DNA of 64,000 nt from Elysia chlorotica (taxonomy: Eukaryota; Mollusca; Gastropoda; Plakobranchidae). The notes beneath the pieces were generated by a model. The model had not been told where the DNA came from and did no database searches. It was given only the letters and a program-made list of their open reading frames with translations. Both the position numbers and the translations under genes were made by a program. Positions 23,601 to 37,904 of this stretch are shown piece by piece. The stretch's first letter is position 1; the number at the start of each line of letters is the position of its first letter. The DNA is taken from the NCBI GenBank assembly GCA_003991915.1, contig RQTK01000002.1, positions 1,557,868-1,621,867 of the forward strand, written 5' to 3'.

Positions 23601-25440
23601 TCAAGTACATAATACATTGCATGTTTTGAGAGAGAAAGAGAGTGAGAGAGAGAGAAATGTGTGCGTGTTTCTCAGTACATATATCAGACAACCTGTCTTC
23701 AATGCTTCCATTTGAAAGTGGTATCTGAAATTTTTTCCCCATTAAACAGGTAAATTTGTCAATTTTACGAGGGCTTGACGTAGAACAAATATGTACCGTT
23801 TAATATTGCATGGTAGTGCTGAATTTCTCGACACTATATTGCTGATGGAAAAGATCCTATCAGCGTATGTAACATGAAAAAAAACCCAAAAACTGACACT
23901 ATTAGACTAGAAACATTTCCATTTCCCATTATAAATTTACTTAAATAAGTGGATAATAAAGTAAGAATTGGTACAACTTTGCATAAAGGAAGACGATCTG
24001 CTAAAGCTGGAGCCTTTTTAAGTAGTTTTTTGATAACTTATTTGCCAAATTTGTATGAGTAAAGATCTGTGAGTGTCAATTCTAAGATCTTGAGTTTTTT
24101 TTAAGTTTTTTTTTATCGTTGCTACTTTTGATATTTCTTAAGAAACACTGTTGGAATTCTGCAAATCTAGAGATAGTTAGTCTTTAAATAGATTTTTTTA
24201 AAATAACTTAACACATACATGCAGTAACTTAAGATCAATGCTAATAAATAGAAAGAGGGAAAGGGTATCCAATGTTATGTGGTAAATAAATGAGGCTTTA
24301 TATTTTTTTATAGGGACTTAATAGGGTATAGTTGAGGGTTTTAACAAAGTTATCATAGACCTTTGAAAACTTCTCCAGCTTTGCTAGCATGTATGGCATC
24401 CCTGTTGTCAGCCGAGATGGTGAGGATTTTCCAAACAACACTTACACAGAAGCCAGCACTGTTTATAACATAACAGTCCCCAGCAACAATGAAACAGTGA
24501 GTTGGTTGTTAGAGGAGGTTCTGCCTGGACCCATGCTGCTCATGGCTGTCATGCCAAAACCTGACTCAAGAATCAAACAAAAAGTAAGAATTTTCAAAAG
24601 TCTGTATTGTGTTTCTTCATGTTGTTTTATTGAGACAATAGTACTTGGGTGATCAGACATTTTTTCTGCTCGGCATGGGCCAAGATGTATCGATATACTG
24701 TAAAACATTGCTGGCATTTTGTTAACTTTTTAAATAACACACATTGACACATCCAGACTTTTGTTTGGTAGCACCATGCCCTGCTAGAGATGGCAAGTTG
24801 TCTCAACATACATACAATCATGCCGGTGCAGACATAAACACGCAGGCAGTAACCCACGGCACTTGTCTCTTTATCTCTCACTCCTTCTGGATGCCACTTA
24901 GAAACTTCCGACGGTTTAACCAAGTTATCTTGTCTATTCACCCTTTTTCCTATCTGTTGGTTATTTCATGATTGTGCTTAGTGCCCACAGAAAAACAAAA
25001 CAAAAACACCCCACCCAGAGCTCTTTTCTTGTCTTCTTTGCTATCCACGTCAAGTTGGCATCTACGCCAATTCATCATCAACACATCACTTACACCTGTG
25101 ACTCGAACAAGCCACCAAGGTGTTGTTGTCGATCAGTGGCTATGATGACACTTCTTTGTTCTGTCAGAAAGTCCATGTGTATCGCTCACTCATAGTGTCT
25201 TGCCAACTCAAGTCGTCTTTGGTTTGCTCCAGCACTACTAGACAACATACTCTGATTATGACCCTTACGGGTAGAGCTGAAATTATAAAAATATTCAAGG
25301 CACTTTCTTTCTCTCCTTTCTATCTCTGACCCTCTCACTCCCACTCATTCTTTCTCTCTCAACCACTATATATTTGTCAGTCTCTATCTCTCTTTCTCCC
25401 TTTCAACTCTTTCCTATCTCTATCTCTTTTTTTTTTCTTT

Positions 25441-25518
<78 letters not shown>

Positions 25519-28500
25519 CTTCCCTTCTCTCTCTCTCTACCTCTCTCACAGTGGTGCGGATGTCTAAGAGTACGCTATATCCAATCATATGACCATGTTT
25601 GATTTTTATTTTATTTCCTCACATTAAGTTCTGATTCCTTTACAAGAGCTTTAACTGTTTCTATAGTTATTTAAGACAGTGAGAAGATGTAAACGCTGCT
25701 GTTGAAGCGTGGTAATGCCAATAAGCCATCTGGTTGAAATCAAACGAATCTTTCTCTCCCCATCACCAAATCCTTGAACTTGTTAGTCTATGGGCAGGGA
25801 ACACAAAGTGGTTGACTTGCAGGTGTGAACATTTGGTTGTTCTAGACTGAGAATCATGGTTATTGCACTGACCAGATAGTAGGGGTTGACCATTTACGCA
25901 AGGTACCTTAGGCGGAGACCACTGTAGTGTAATAGTGGGTGATAAGTCTGTCTACTAATAGAATAATTTAGAGTAATTACAATATTTAAAGCTTTGATGT
26001 ACTTAATATCTTTCAAGGGTTTGGAAAGAAGCTGTAGGTACTACCTCACCACCAGAACCAGAATTATTTTCTTTAAAGAGAGGGATATTGAACAGCTGCA
26101 GGTGGACCTCCCAAACTAACAACGTTGTGTCTTGTTGAGCGTCGTTTATTTAAGGTAAGTTTAGCACTTTTATTTTCAAATATTTTGCTTTTGTAGGAGG
26201 ATTAAAAACTATGTTAGGCACTAGGAGTATCTTTGTTCACACAAAATAGGTCACTCAGCTCTCTTTGAAATTTAAAAGAATTTGTTTCCCTTTATCCCCT
26301 CCATATCTTTTTTTGAGTCTTGAAATATCATATATCTGCTTATCCCAACCAAACAATAGATTTGATATAGAGGAATGAAAGGTGCATGAGAAGATTAGTG
26401 TAATATGTTAATTTCTTTGAAATTACTTATAAGAGCTTTTCATTTGTGTCCAAAATAATTGGTTAATGATTGATACATTAAAACGAAGGGTGTAAGATAT
26501 ATTAAAAGAAGGTTTTTGTTGTGTTATGCAGGTGCATGAAAGAATATAAATGCTGGTCATGTTAAAATATATTAACATGATGGACATTATTCTCCTGTAT
26601 TCTAGGTTAGCTCTACCATTCACCTTAAAAAAGAACATTACAGGAACAACACCTCCAGCTTATTTACCTCTCATGCTTAGAAAACATTGATGAATTTTAA
26701 ATTTGACTTCTTTGGTGGTAGACGTCATCCTTTTTATTTATATTTTTATCAAATTATACCAGTCTTAGGAAACTTGAAATAAAGATTTCATTGGTAAAAT
26801 AACAAATATAGGACACAGCGTAGCATTTTTCCCCAAATGTGGCATTTTAGTTGAGAGCAGCAGACCACAGCGCCCGAGGGCACGTTGAACTTAGGAATAA
26901 GATTGGTTGAACCAAAGAATTTTACTGGCTCGAATGGTTGTAGCCTCTCGCGAGCCGGTTACTACTGCGATATTAAAACAATTAAACAACAACAACATTA
27001 CCTTCAAACATTTGAAAGGCAATGATAGAATTATTACAAGATATGTGTGGTTGACAAACACCTCTCCTCTTCTCATCCCTTATTATTCTTCTCTATGGCA
27101 TGCTAGTCTAGATCTCATCTAGGGCCAGACTGGTAGTCTATGTTTATTAGTAAATTCCTTTATGAGACGAATGTTCAGTGTGACCATGTCTTCAACTGCG
27201 AGCAACAGCTAATCATTGGAATTGACAGAGACAAAGTTTAAGTGAAGCCGTTGGCAAGTCGCGGTTAACCATCAATCAAAGTGTTGATGGGTTTCACAGT
27301 TTTCTTTTAACCTTGAAAGCGTAGGTGGTTGCAACAAGGTGATGACATCAATCCCACCGCCTCTCGCCTTCCCGCCATAACGCTTTGTCCCGTATTGTAT
27401 GCAGTTGTGTGCCGATCCCTCTATGCGACAATGTGCCTGACTCTAAATTTAGACTGGAGAGAAGGGATGCAGGGGAGGGGGTGTCTTTCAGCGGTGATTT
27501 TTAGTCGCTACGGGTCTGGGCTAACTGAAATATCGCTTATGCAGTTTCCAGGTGCCTGTTGACACAGTGCTTTATCAAGTAGAAGTCTCAGGCTGCAACC
27601 ATGTTAGTAGTACTTGTCCAGTCAACATTTCTGTGTGGGAGAGCCCATCACTGCAAGGTCCAGGCTTGGGACAATGTGCTTGGGTTAATGGGTCATGTTC
27701 TGTGCAGGTAAGATTCAGAATGCCTCGCAATCATGTTACAAAATTTTGCACATTGATGATTTAGATTTAAACTCATTTTTTTCCATCACTGCAAAGAAGA
27801 ATAAAATTGTGGCATACATTTTTCCCTGATAGAGAATCAATAAAATGTGAAATTCTTAGTATTCAATGATTTTTATTTTTTTACATTTTTTTTTAAACAA
27901 TATATAGCTTATACAAGTTTCACGAAAATGTAATAGGGTTTTAAAATATAAAACCAACTGTTGTGAACTATTAATTGCTCTCTTTCGTATATCCTACTTA
28001 AATCATTTAAATTATAAGCATTTACCAAACATCTCTCAGCTGTATAGATTTTGGTGTGACAAGTGGTGGTCTTATAATGATATTAGCCACTCAGTAAAAT
28101 AGCTTTGTAAGAGATGTATAAGTCAATTCATTGTACTAACAATCTTGGTAGATCCCATTCCAAATATAATCAGTGATAGATTAAGTTCATCTTGTCATGT
28201 GAATATGAATAAACTTTTTGGATCATCATGACTGTTTAGTATAGCGTTGTGCCCAGAGGCATTCATTTCAAGAAGGATCACAAGGTTTAAAATCATGCTG
28301 GACCATGTTCTTGCTCGTTTCTGAAAAGAAAAGAATTAGGAATTATTTCCTGCAGAGTTAAAACTGTGAAAGCTGAAAAGCAGAGAAGGCCTTTACTCAT
28401 AGAAAATGTCTAGAAAAGTGAAATGTTTGCTGGTTTGCGAACTGCAAGTTTACAGTACTAATCATCCTTATTGTTCATCAAGAATTTAGTATAAATGAAG

Positions 28501-31500
28501 GTAGTTTTATGGTTGCATAATATTCTTGTCATTTAGAAAGTGTGGCCCATAAATGGTCACATTTTGGAAAGTTAATATCTGTTCTTTTCTTTTTCTTTTG
28601 CTTGCAATCTCTGTATTTATTTGCTTGCCAAAGGCTGACAACTTTCAGCCTTGTCCATTATCAAATCCTTGTTCATCATTATTTTAGACTTCTCAGTGTC
28701 CTTTTAGAAGTTGGGGGCATTTGATTCTTTTGAACTCCCTACTGCTTGGTTACTGCCCTTAGAGGACTTTAGCTGAATTTAAAATTCAAATTTTTGGGGG
28801 GGTTGGCTGTTTTGACTATAGGCATATTTCAGAAACTTACTTTTCTAATTGTTTATGACTAAACACAGATATGTTGCACTTTCAAGTGATCACCATATTA
28901 ATATAAAATCATTCACTTCTCTGACTAAAAAAAAAATAAAAAAAAATTGACTTTTATAACACTGTTTGATTTTAGGTAGTCACTGCTTTATTTAACTGCT
29001 AGCAGTTCCAAACAACAAATTAAGTCTTTTGTAATTTGAGTTTTTACTTTGGATCCTTTCAGATTGAATACAGATGGACATGCCATTTAAATTCCTTTGT
29101 CTTTGATTTTACCTTCATTAAAACTCACATTTACTGTTTTTTTTATTATTATTTTTTATAGCTGTTTTTTTCTTTATAATTTGTTGACAGGTGACTTCTC
29201 CGCTCATGAATACTCATAATTATTTGGTTGTCTCAAACGAAAAGAATGTCAGCATTAATTTGACTGTTCACATCCGAAGTTCAGGTTTGTATGATCAGAA
29301 AACTTACAACTTAGAATAATAACTTACCATTATATATTTTTATATCTATTTTTTATCTTCCATGGTTTCTGACATCCCAAGTGAGAAAATTTATTTTTAT
29401 TGAAAATTTTATAAAATATAAAAAAGGGTATGTAAATGGCATCTAAGGAAATAAATTTGCTGATAAGTTGCTTTCTAACTAGGTTGCCTTTATGATACTC
29501 TTTTGGCATTTCTTCTCCTGATACAAACAAAATATTTAATTTTTCGAAATTTCAGAATGTAAAGCACAGATAAAGCCAAACATGACATCACCATCACTTC
29601 CACTGTCATCTCCCTCAAAAAGCTGGCCATCTCAGTTTTTTGCTGAGGAAAGTCTATGCAGCTTTGCAGGCCATCTGGGGCGTGAGACCCCAGCCAGTGC
29701 AGCAGAGGGCTCCAGCTTTTTTGATCACTTTGTGGCATGGGATGCTCACATGGTGCCTCACACTGTTATATCTGAAGAAGTATCCGATGTACATTTTCAG
29801 GTGTACAGGTTTTACCTACGGACTACTGATACTGGCAGCAGTTTGAGATTAGATGTTGAAGTGCCCTCGATAGAAAATGATAAAAAGGTATTAATTTGTT
29901 CATTTTTCGTTTTTCATGTTTTGTGTAAATATGAAATGAATGCCTCTAGTTGTAAAAAAACAAACTACATTTTTACAATCAGAATTTCAGCACCTCATTA
30001 TTGTTGTAATCTTTTATGCAGTTATTCAGCTCTTTACAAGAGTTGATCTTAAGTCTTAGTATTTCAGTTACGTACCAGATTCATAGATCACCTTTTCATA
30101 TTTTACATTCTTATTCTTACCAACTTTTTTTTCTTCTTTAGGCTGACAAGATTTTTTCAGAAAAAAAGTTTTACTTCGTCAGGCTTGCAATAATATTGAT
30201 TCCTGAAAAAGTTCTATTCGACTTTGTTAAATGCAGATTTTTTTTTAGTCCTGTACCTTCCTTCTAACCGTTTGTCTTTGTAATAGGAGTTTTGCTATTT
30301 AACACTTTTATCAGAAAGAAACATTTTAGTATCATTGTGTCATGATAGTTAAGCCATTCAGAGTTCAGAATACCAACATATGACTACTTTTTATAACATA
30401 TTTGATTAGATTGTATGAATTTCATATCTGTATTTTTTTTTTGTGTGTGACAACTGTGAATGTCTTATTTTTAGGACAAGAATAACTCGAGCAATATGAG
30501 GGTTGATCTATGCCTGAGTCCGCGTCGCCTGGTTTCCCCTAGATTTTGTGATAGGGGTAAACTATTGCAAGTGGCTATGGAGGAAGAGAAGCCTAACAAA
30601 CATCATGTTATAGTACCATATCCTCCTGGTGGGGTTTGGTACATCTCCTTGCAGAGCATGTGCTTCCATCAAGATAACACAACACGGTAAAACAATAATT
30701 TAAATCAAAGCATTAGCCCAATTGACTTCTCAACCAATAAAAGGTGATTATTCCTAACTATAATTGCCTTGGAGAACACTTTGTAAACAAAACAAGTTTT
30801 TTTTTTTCAATTTGAAAGAGGCACCTGACAATCTTTTACAGAAAGACTTCAACTTTTCCTCAAAAGGGATATGAGTGAAGAAGAAAAAATCCCCTTTTAT
30901 ATAATGTTGAGATGAAATTGTTGGTTTAAAAGATGTAGAGCTTGATGCAAAGGATGAAATAAAGAGAGCAAAAAGTCTTGGTTCTTACAAAATTTTTTTT
31001 TTAATCCTCAAACCGCTTGCTCTTAAGCCAAGCTCACATTCTAAGTTATGTAGCACTTCTCTTGATTTTTCAGATGAATATTATTCAAAATATAAGTTTA
31101 TATAAGGATCTTACAGTTGGATAAGTATTCAACTATCCCTTAGATTTTTAGTGTGCTGTAATTGTACAAGTACGGCGTGTTGTTCATCAAGCAAAATATG
31201 TCCTTTCAGTCTATTTTTAGTGTTAATCATTTATTAGATCGTTTGTTGTTTAAGTTTGATTTTGAATAAAGGCACATGCATAGTGGTCTTCACTCAAGAA
31301 TCTGCCCCTCTGGGGATAAGAAAAAGAGGTTCCCATCTAAATGTTGTGAACTATTTGAGTAAATTACCCCCTGACAGTCTTATGTAATGTTAGAATCTTA
31401 TTGTAAACAAAGTTTTAAATATGGATTTTCACAAACAAGTAACATTCTGCTATATTGTTTGTTTATAAAGATATTGGCAAGAAATCTGTTGATTGAACAA

Positions 31501-33620
31501 ATGAATTTATAATGCATGATCGGTCTTCAATAATAATCTTTTTTTTTGCCCTCAACAGTGAAGAAGTGCCTGAACCATGCACAGAGCCAGTAGTTACGAA
31601 TGTGACAGTGCACCTGTCCCCTTGTGTAGATGGTGGATGTGGCCAGTATGGGTCTTGCAATCTTTATTTGGGTGGAGGCCTACTCTACAGTGCTTGTGAT
31701 TGTTTCTCAGGTGAGTTTTTTCTTTAAGGATACATGTGCATCACATTTTTTTAATTTGAATTTTTGTTTCATTCTTTGTCAATAAATAATAATAACATTT
31801 TTTTTTTCTGATGGCATGTATATTTTTGTAAATGTAATTATTCATTATCAGTTCTCTGTAAACGCAAAAAATAGATATGTGGTGATGTTTTTTCTGTTTC
31901 AATCTTGAGCTGTATAAAAATTAATATATTTATATACTAAATAATGTAAATATATATTATTTAGTTAATGATGTAACATTTTGTTGTTGTTGGAAATACA
32001 CTTTGAGTGCAATCAGTACCGTTGGTTTTGTTGTAAAAAGGGTAGAAACTATATCAATGGTGTAAAAAAAAAATGATGTATTTTCATGCTGCAGGCTGGC
32101 GGGGTTATGGTTGTAATGATGGATCAGAAGCTGAGCCTGCTGCTACAGAAAAATTGGCTGTGTATTTGCTGACCCTGTCAAACTTGGCTTTTGTGCCAGG
32201 AATAGGTCTTGCCATTTACCGTAGATTTTACATTGAGGCACTTGTCTACGCATACAATATGTTCTTTTCAACGGTAACTAATTTTATTGCTTATCTTGCT
32301 GTTGGATATGGAAAGATACAAAGGGTTACTGCTTCTAATAAAAAATACTGTAGTTGGTGTTTCTTGTGAAAAAAGCAGAAAGTGAATATAAGTTATAAAT
32401 TTAGTTTATCTTTCTGATGTAACCCTATTTTCCCCAATTCTAGAAGATCTTCACTGGCTGCCAGTATGTGCTAAAATAAATTAGAAAAAAAGCTTCTCTC
32501 CTCTTCCAGTGAGAGAATGTACCCCATTTTTTACCCCATCTCTGAAAAAATATGTTCTGTCTTTATAAATCTATTTGGTGAACAAAGCTACAGACCTGCC
32601 ACTGATTCTGTTTTTCCAGAATCATTCCATTTTTTATTTAAAATATAATTTCATGATCAATCACATTGACAAACATCGGAACAAGTCAATGAAGCTATGG
32701 CATTCACAAAATATCTGTAGCTGGGCATGTATCAGAACTGCCTATCCAGTTTAAATAATCAGCATGCATTACCAGAAGCGTTACAAGCCTGTAATAGAAT
32801 GTGTCTATAAAAGGTATTATCGCCTTCCATCTGCCGTATTTATAGTGTTCCATTTCTGTCTGCCCGATAATAGAACTTGTATTTGAGATGAATCAAATAC
32901 TCTCTTTTTAATCTAAATTTGGGCACTGCATATAGATCCCAATAACTTTGTTGTTATAGATCCTTGCAGTACAGTTCTATCTCTGCGATAGATAGATCTA
33001 GGCTAGTTCAAAAGAGCTGTAAAGGGAAATCGTCCGTTTTCATTATTGGTCTAGAAGGTTTATAATTCTAGGTGTAGAAACAGCTATCACTATTGATATA
33101 TCACTATTGATATGCTATCTAGAATCATGCAAGCTTATCCAACACTGTTATAGGGCACTTTAAGATCTCAATAGCTTTTCCCTGTTTGTACTCATAGATC
33201 TAAGTGCAGTGCAGCAGTGATACAAAGACCATTGAATTAAAAGGACCAATCTGATCGCGTCATTTAACTTGCAATGTGCCGAACAAAAGTACATGTATTG
33301 CAATGTTCCGAACAACAGTATATGTACTACAGGTTCTTAAATCAAATGACTTGACCACAGCAGCCCCACATTTAGGCCAGTTATTTTCAGAGACCAACCA
33401 GTTTTACTGGCTAGGTGTAGTCCTACATCAACTAGTCTTGTGAAGTCCAATTTTGCAAGGCTCTGTGTATTAAATAGCATTGGGGATAAAATTATAGTAT
33501 AAATAGCCTGCTGCAGTGGCAATACTATTATAACTGCAACAACTTCATCTGCTGCTGCTGCTACTGCTGCTGCTACTACTACTGCTACTGCTACTGCTAC
33601 TGCTACTACTACCACTACCA

Positions 33621-33676
<56 letters not shown>

Positions 33677-36600
33677 CCCACCACTACAACTACCACCACT
33701 ACTTCTGCTGCTGATACTGCCAGCATTCCTATTTCAAACACAGCTTGATACACATATATTATTCCTACTTATCCTCTTCCTTCTGCTTGTAAAATTTATT
33801 AAAGTATTCTTTACAAACCCAATAAATGGGATCTCCACCCAGTACTGCAACTCGATTTTAACTTGACAGAATGGAAGCGATTTTATTCCTGATGAAAACT
33901 TTGTAGTACAGAATTAGGATGAGACACAGCTTGTTTGTGTCAATTGGGATTTTTAAGAGACACTTAGTAAATGTACATGTATGTGAGTCGTGTCTGTGAT
34001 TCCTGATGGGTTCAGCTTCCTCTTTTCATATTTGAGAAGTGGCAGGTCTGAGGCTGTTTATTTTATTGGGTAGAATGTATGGTTTTATATTTAACCAGTC
34101 TTTGTAAAATGTATGTATAGTATTGCTTGTGACTTATTTTGTGAATTTGTTCATATCTGTTAATTAAAAAAAAAAACTTTTATGTGTTTGTTTCTGCAAA
34201 AAAATTGGAAACATCAAAAAGAAAAATAAGTAAAATACTAACATTGAATGATAAAGTTGGCAAACCAAGCAATCATCTTTTAACACATTTGTGTCAACTA
34301 ATGCGGACCCAAGGCTGGATTGTATGCCTTCTCTGGAGATCTGCTATTTACCTCCTTGATATTTATGTTATTCATCAGTCAAAACTTCAGCTCTAAGCTT
34401 TTGTATGTAGGAGAAAAAGAGACCATCACACAGTATAGTTAGTATTTTTATGTGAAGGAAACATGTAATTTCCATATTGATTTCAGTACAGATCTTTTTA
34501 GAGTTAATGAATATTTATTCTTGTACTTTATTTTATGTTTTTTAAGTTCTACCATGCCTGTGACACCAGCCGCATCTATCAACTTTGTATCTTGGAGTAC
34601 AACACACTCAGCTTTGCAGACTTCTTTGCATCTCTCATGTCTTTCTGGGTCACCCTGATGGCTATGGCTCATCTGCCAGCATACATGCGGGCATTGCTCC
34701 ATGTGTGTGGAGCTGTGCTTATTGCGCTAGGAGAAGTGCACAACAGGCATGGTCTCCTCGAACAGATGTTGCCTTTGGCTGTGGGTATCGCAGTGATGCT
34801 TCTGTCGTGGGTATGTTATGCCAAGTATGAACTAGTATATAGACTGACGCAAAATTAAATATGAGCTCATAATTAACTATTTTTTATGTAGCATAAATTG
34901 TTCCTCTGTCTAAACATGTACTAGCATAAAAAAGGAGCTGAATGTGAGTGAAAAAAAAATTAGTACAAAATTTTTATGTGTAATCATAGAAGTTAAGTAA
35001 ATACAACTGCATTTAGAACCAATTCTTAACTGATATGTTAACAGAATAAAAACAAATTCAATCCTCTTTGTAACTTTCAAAAGTATATTTTTACAGGAAC
35101 AAACTGTATCTACATTTTGCCTGTCGAAATATTTAAATAACGTAGTTATTTCAGATATATTGACAACACAATTTATTTATGCTGTTAAAAATAAACTTTA
35201 TCATTTTAAAATAGCTTTTTTGTCAAATATTTAACACCTTTTATTGTAAAGAACAAATTTATTTCAGGCCTCCAAGTCACCAAGATTGTGAATGAGGCAG
35301 TATTAACTGTCATATGTAGAGTTTGGTACTTTAAAAAGTTATGGTTGAAGAAGATTGTTTACAATTTTGTTTTCCTGAGGCACTTGTATTTGGCCAATTT
35401 TGTTATCCTGAGGCACTTGTATTTGGCCAATTTTGTTATTGATGATAAGATGAAACAAATTTCACTAACGACAAAAGACAAAGACAATTCAATAAGTACA
35501 TCATTACCGTATTTTCGAGCAATGGAAGTTGAGGATATTTGCTGAAAAAGAGATCCCCCAAGGCATTGGAACATCGTAAAGAAAATTCAGTGAAATGGTA
35601 GCACTACTTAATCTTCAGCCACGTCTTGTCACTAGCCACTAAACCTTTGCTTAATGAAATGTTCCATATGGTCAACTGCTCTTTCTGATTGCAAAATCTG
35701 AACCCTTAAAATCGCATTAGAAAATCAATTGAGAGACTTAAAGATCAGGACATCTACGGAAGAATGCGCTGTGCTCCATGGACTGAGAAGAAATGAAATG
35801 CAGAAAATGAAACTCTCAGAAAGATGAATCTAGATTTGGCAGAAATTAACATCATAATTAAAGAAAGAATCTCACGATGTTATAGCCAGAAAAGAAGACA
35901 AGAGTCTTCAATAGAAAATCATTGAAGCAGTGATGGAGGGAAGATGTGTCTGTGCTAGAAATCTAGAAATAGAACAAACTGGTTACGTAAGATCGTGGAT
36001 TGTACTTGGGACTCCATTAAGTAGGCAGAGAGAGAGAGCTATGGACAAACAAGAGTGGCCAGCAATGGTCTCCATGGTCACATGTGACATTGAACACCAA
36101 ATGGAATACAATTATTGAAGCATGAAAACTAGATGAACATGGCAATATTTTGTTTGTTTGTTTGTTTTTGTTGGTTGGTTGTTGTGTTGTTGTTTTTTTG
36201 TTTTGTTTTTATATTTTGGATATGGTATTTATTTGTTGATCTCAGTTTCTCTCAAAGTATAAAAAAGAATATATCACAAGACTTCACATAGCGAACTATT
36301 ATGAGAAGACAATGGCTTAATATATTTCGTTGCATATTGTTCTTTTATTAGAACTTTGCCATCTTCATTAAATAATAAAATAACTTTTACAGATGCACAG
36401 ATTTGTATTTGCAATGTTTATATTGAAAAATATTTTTAAATGTTGATATAATAATACTTAAAGTATAGTATGTCAAATGTCATTTAAAAATTTTTTTTTT
36501 TGCTTTAGTAATGTTTAGTAAGATAACGTCTTGTTTGGAGGGCAATAAAATCAAAATCATGAAGAAAGCTATTTGTCTTATCCTTAATGAAATCGCTTCA

Positions 36601-37253
36601 AATCTCAATCATGATTTAAAAATTTCTAAGCCTTTCTTTATGTTTATTAAAATAGCATTTTTCTGCCAATTTGAAAATTTCTAGGGCCGTGAGATTTACA
36701 GGAGGCGACAACTGTTTCCTACAAAACGTCGTCTTTTGAAGTTTATTCTCCCTGGAATAGCATTAGCTGTGCTTGGCCTTGTGCTAAACTTAGCCCTGGA
36801 GACACAAGAGAACTACAAGTATGTACACAGCACTTGGCACGTTCTAGAAGCCACAGCCATCTGCTTCCTGTTGCCTCCTTATACCAGCAGCTTAGGCAGA
36901 CGTAAAGGTAGGAGTTTCTATGTGTCATGCTTCATTGAGTCGGCTAATAACTGTCCAGTCCATATATAACCTCTAGTGCTGTAACGGCACTTCGGGGTAT
37001 AACAGCACTTTCCCCACATCCCTTTTTCTCCTGTTTAAACCTAAGTAAAACTTCACTTATTTAACGGCATCCACAAGCTCTATTTCTGCTATAACGACAC
37101 CTTCAGTTGACGGAGCTTAACTATACAGGCACCAACGGGACATGGAATGCTTCAACGCCAGCTCAATAAAAAAACCTCAAATTTACCACCACCATAACCC
37201 GGGCTGTTGATCGAGTCTTGTTGTATAATGCACTGGTCCAAAGATATATGAGA

Positions 37254-37301
<48 letters not shown>

Positions 37302-37859
37302 ATATAATTATACTGATAAGTAATTTAATAGAGAGACAAAAAGAAAACAGGGGCGGGAGTGGAGAGACAAGAATATTAAGTTTGTAGTGGCAAAAACGAA
37401 ATGAAATTTTATTCTCTAAAACATGTTCTAAAAAGCATCTCTACATGCAGACTTTGCTAATTTTGGGTCGAGAAAACCAAATCTGTTATCAGATTCAAAA
37501 TCCCATGGCTCATAAATGAACATTTGACCAGAAAAAATAGGCTTCTGCACCAGCGTCGGCTTGTCTGGCCTTAATAAAAAAAAAGGACCTGCCGCAGGGA
37601 TGCCACTTTTCCGGAAATATATTTTGGGTCGGAATCCTCCAGAAATCCTCCTATGCTATACAGTCAATAAGTCTTAATAAAACTTGGTAAAGAAGAACAT
37701 TTTTTGTACCCGTAAATGCCTGTTAGTGAGTAATTAACTAATAGCAATACATGTATATTTCCTTTCACAATTGTAACTATTCATCAACGCAAGACATATG
37801 GAAGTCTTGAAAAGTTTTATTCATGGGGGACGGCCCTTTCTCTCTCTCTCTGTCTCTAA

Positions 37860-37904
<45 letters not shown>

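Noticed and set aside
26830-26890. Similarity of GGCATTTTAGTT and following GC-rich bases to the block at 13.64 kb
   Set aside because: Only 12 bases match exactly and the rest does not align convincingly.
33337-33753. 138-codon minus-strand frame rich in Val and Ala
   Set aside because: Translation of the trinucleotide repeat inside a PGAP6 intron.
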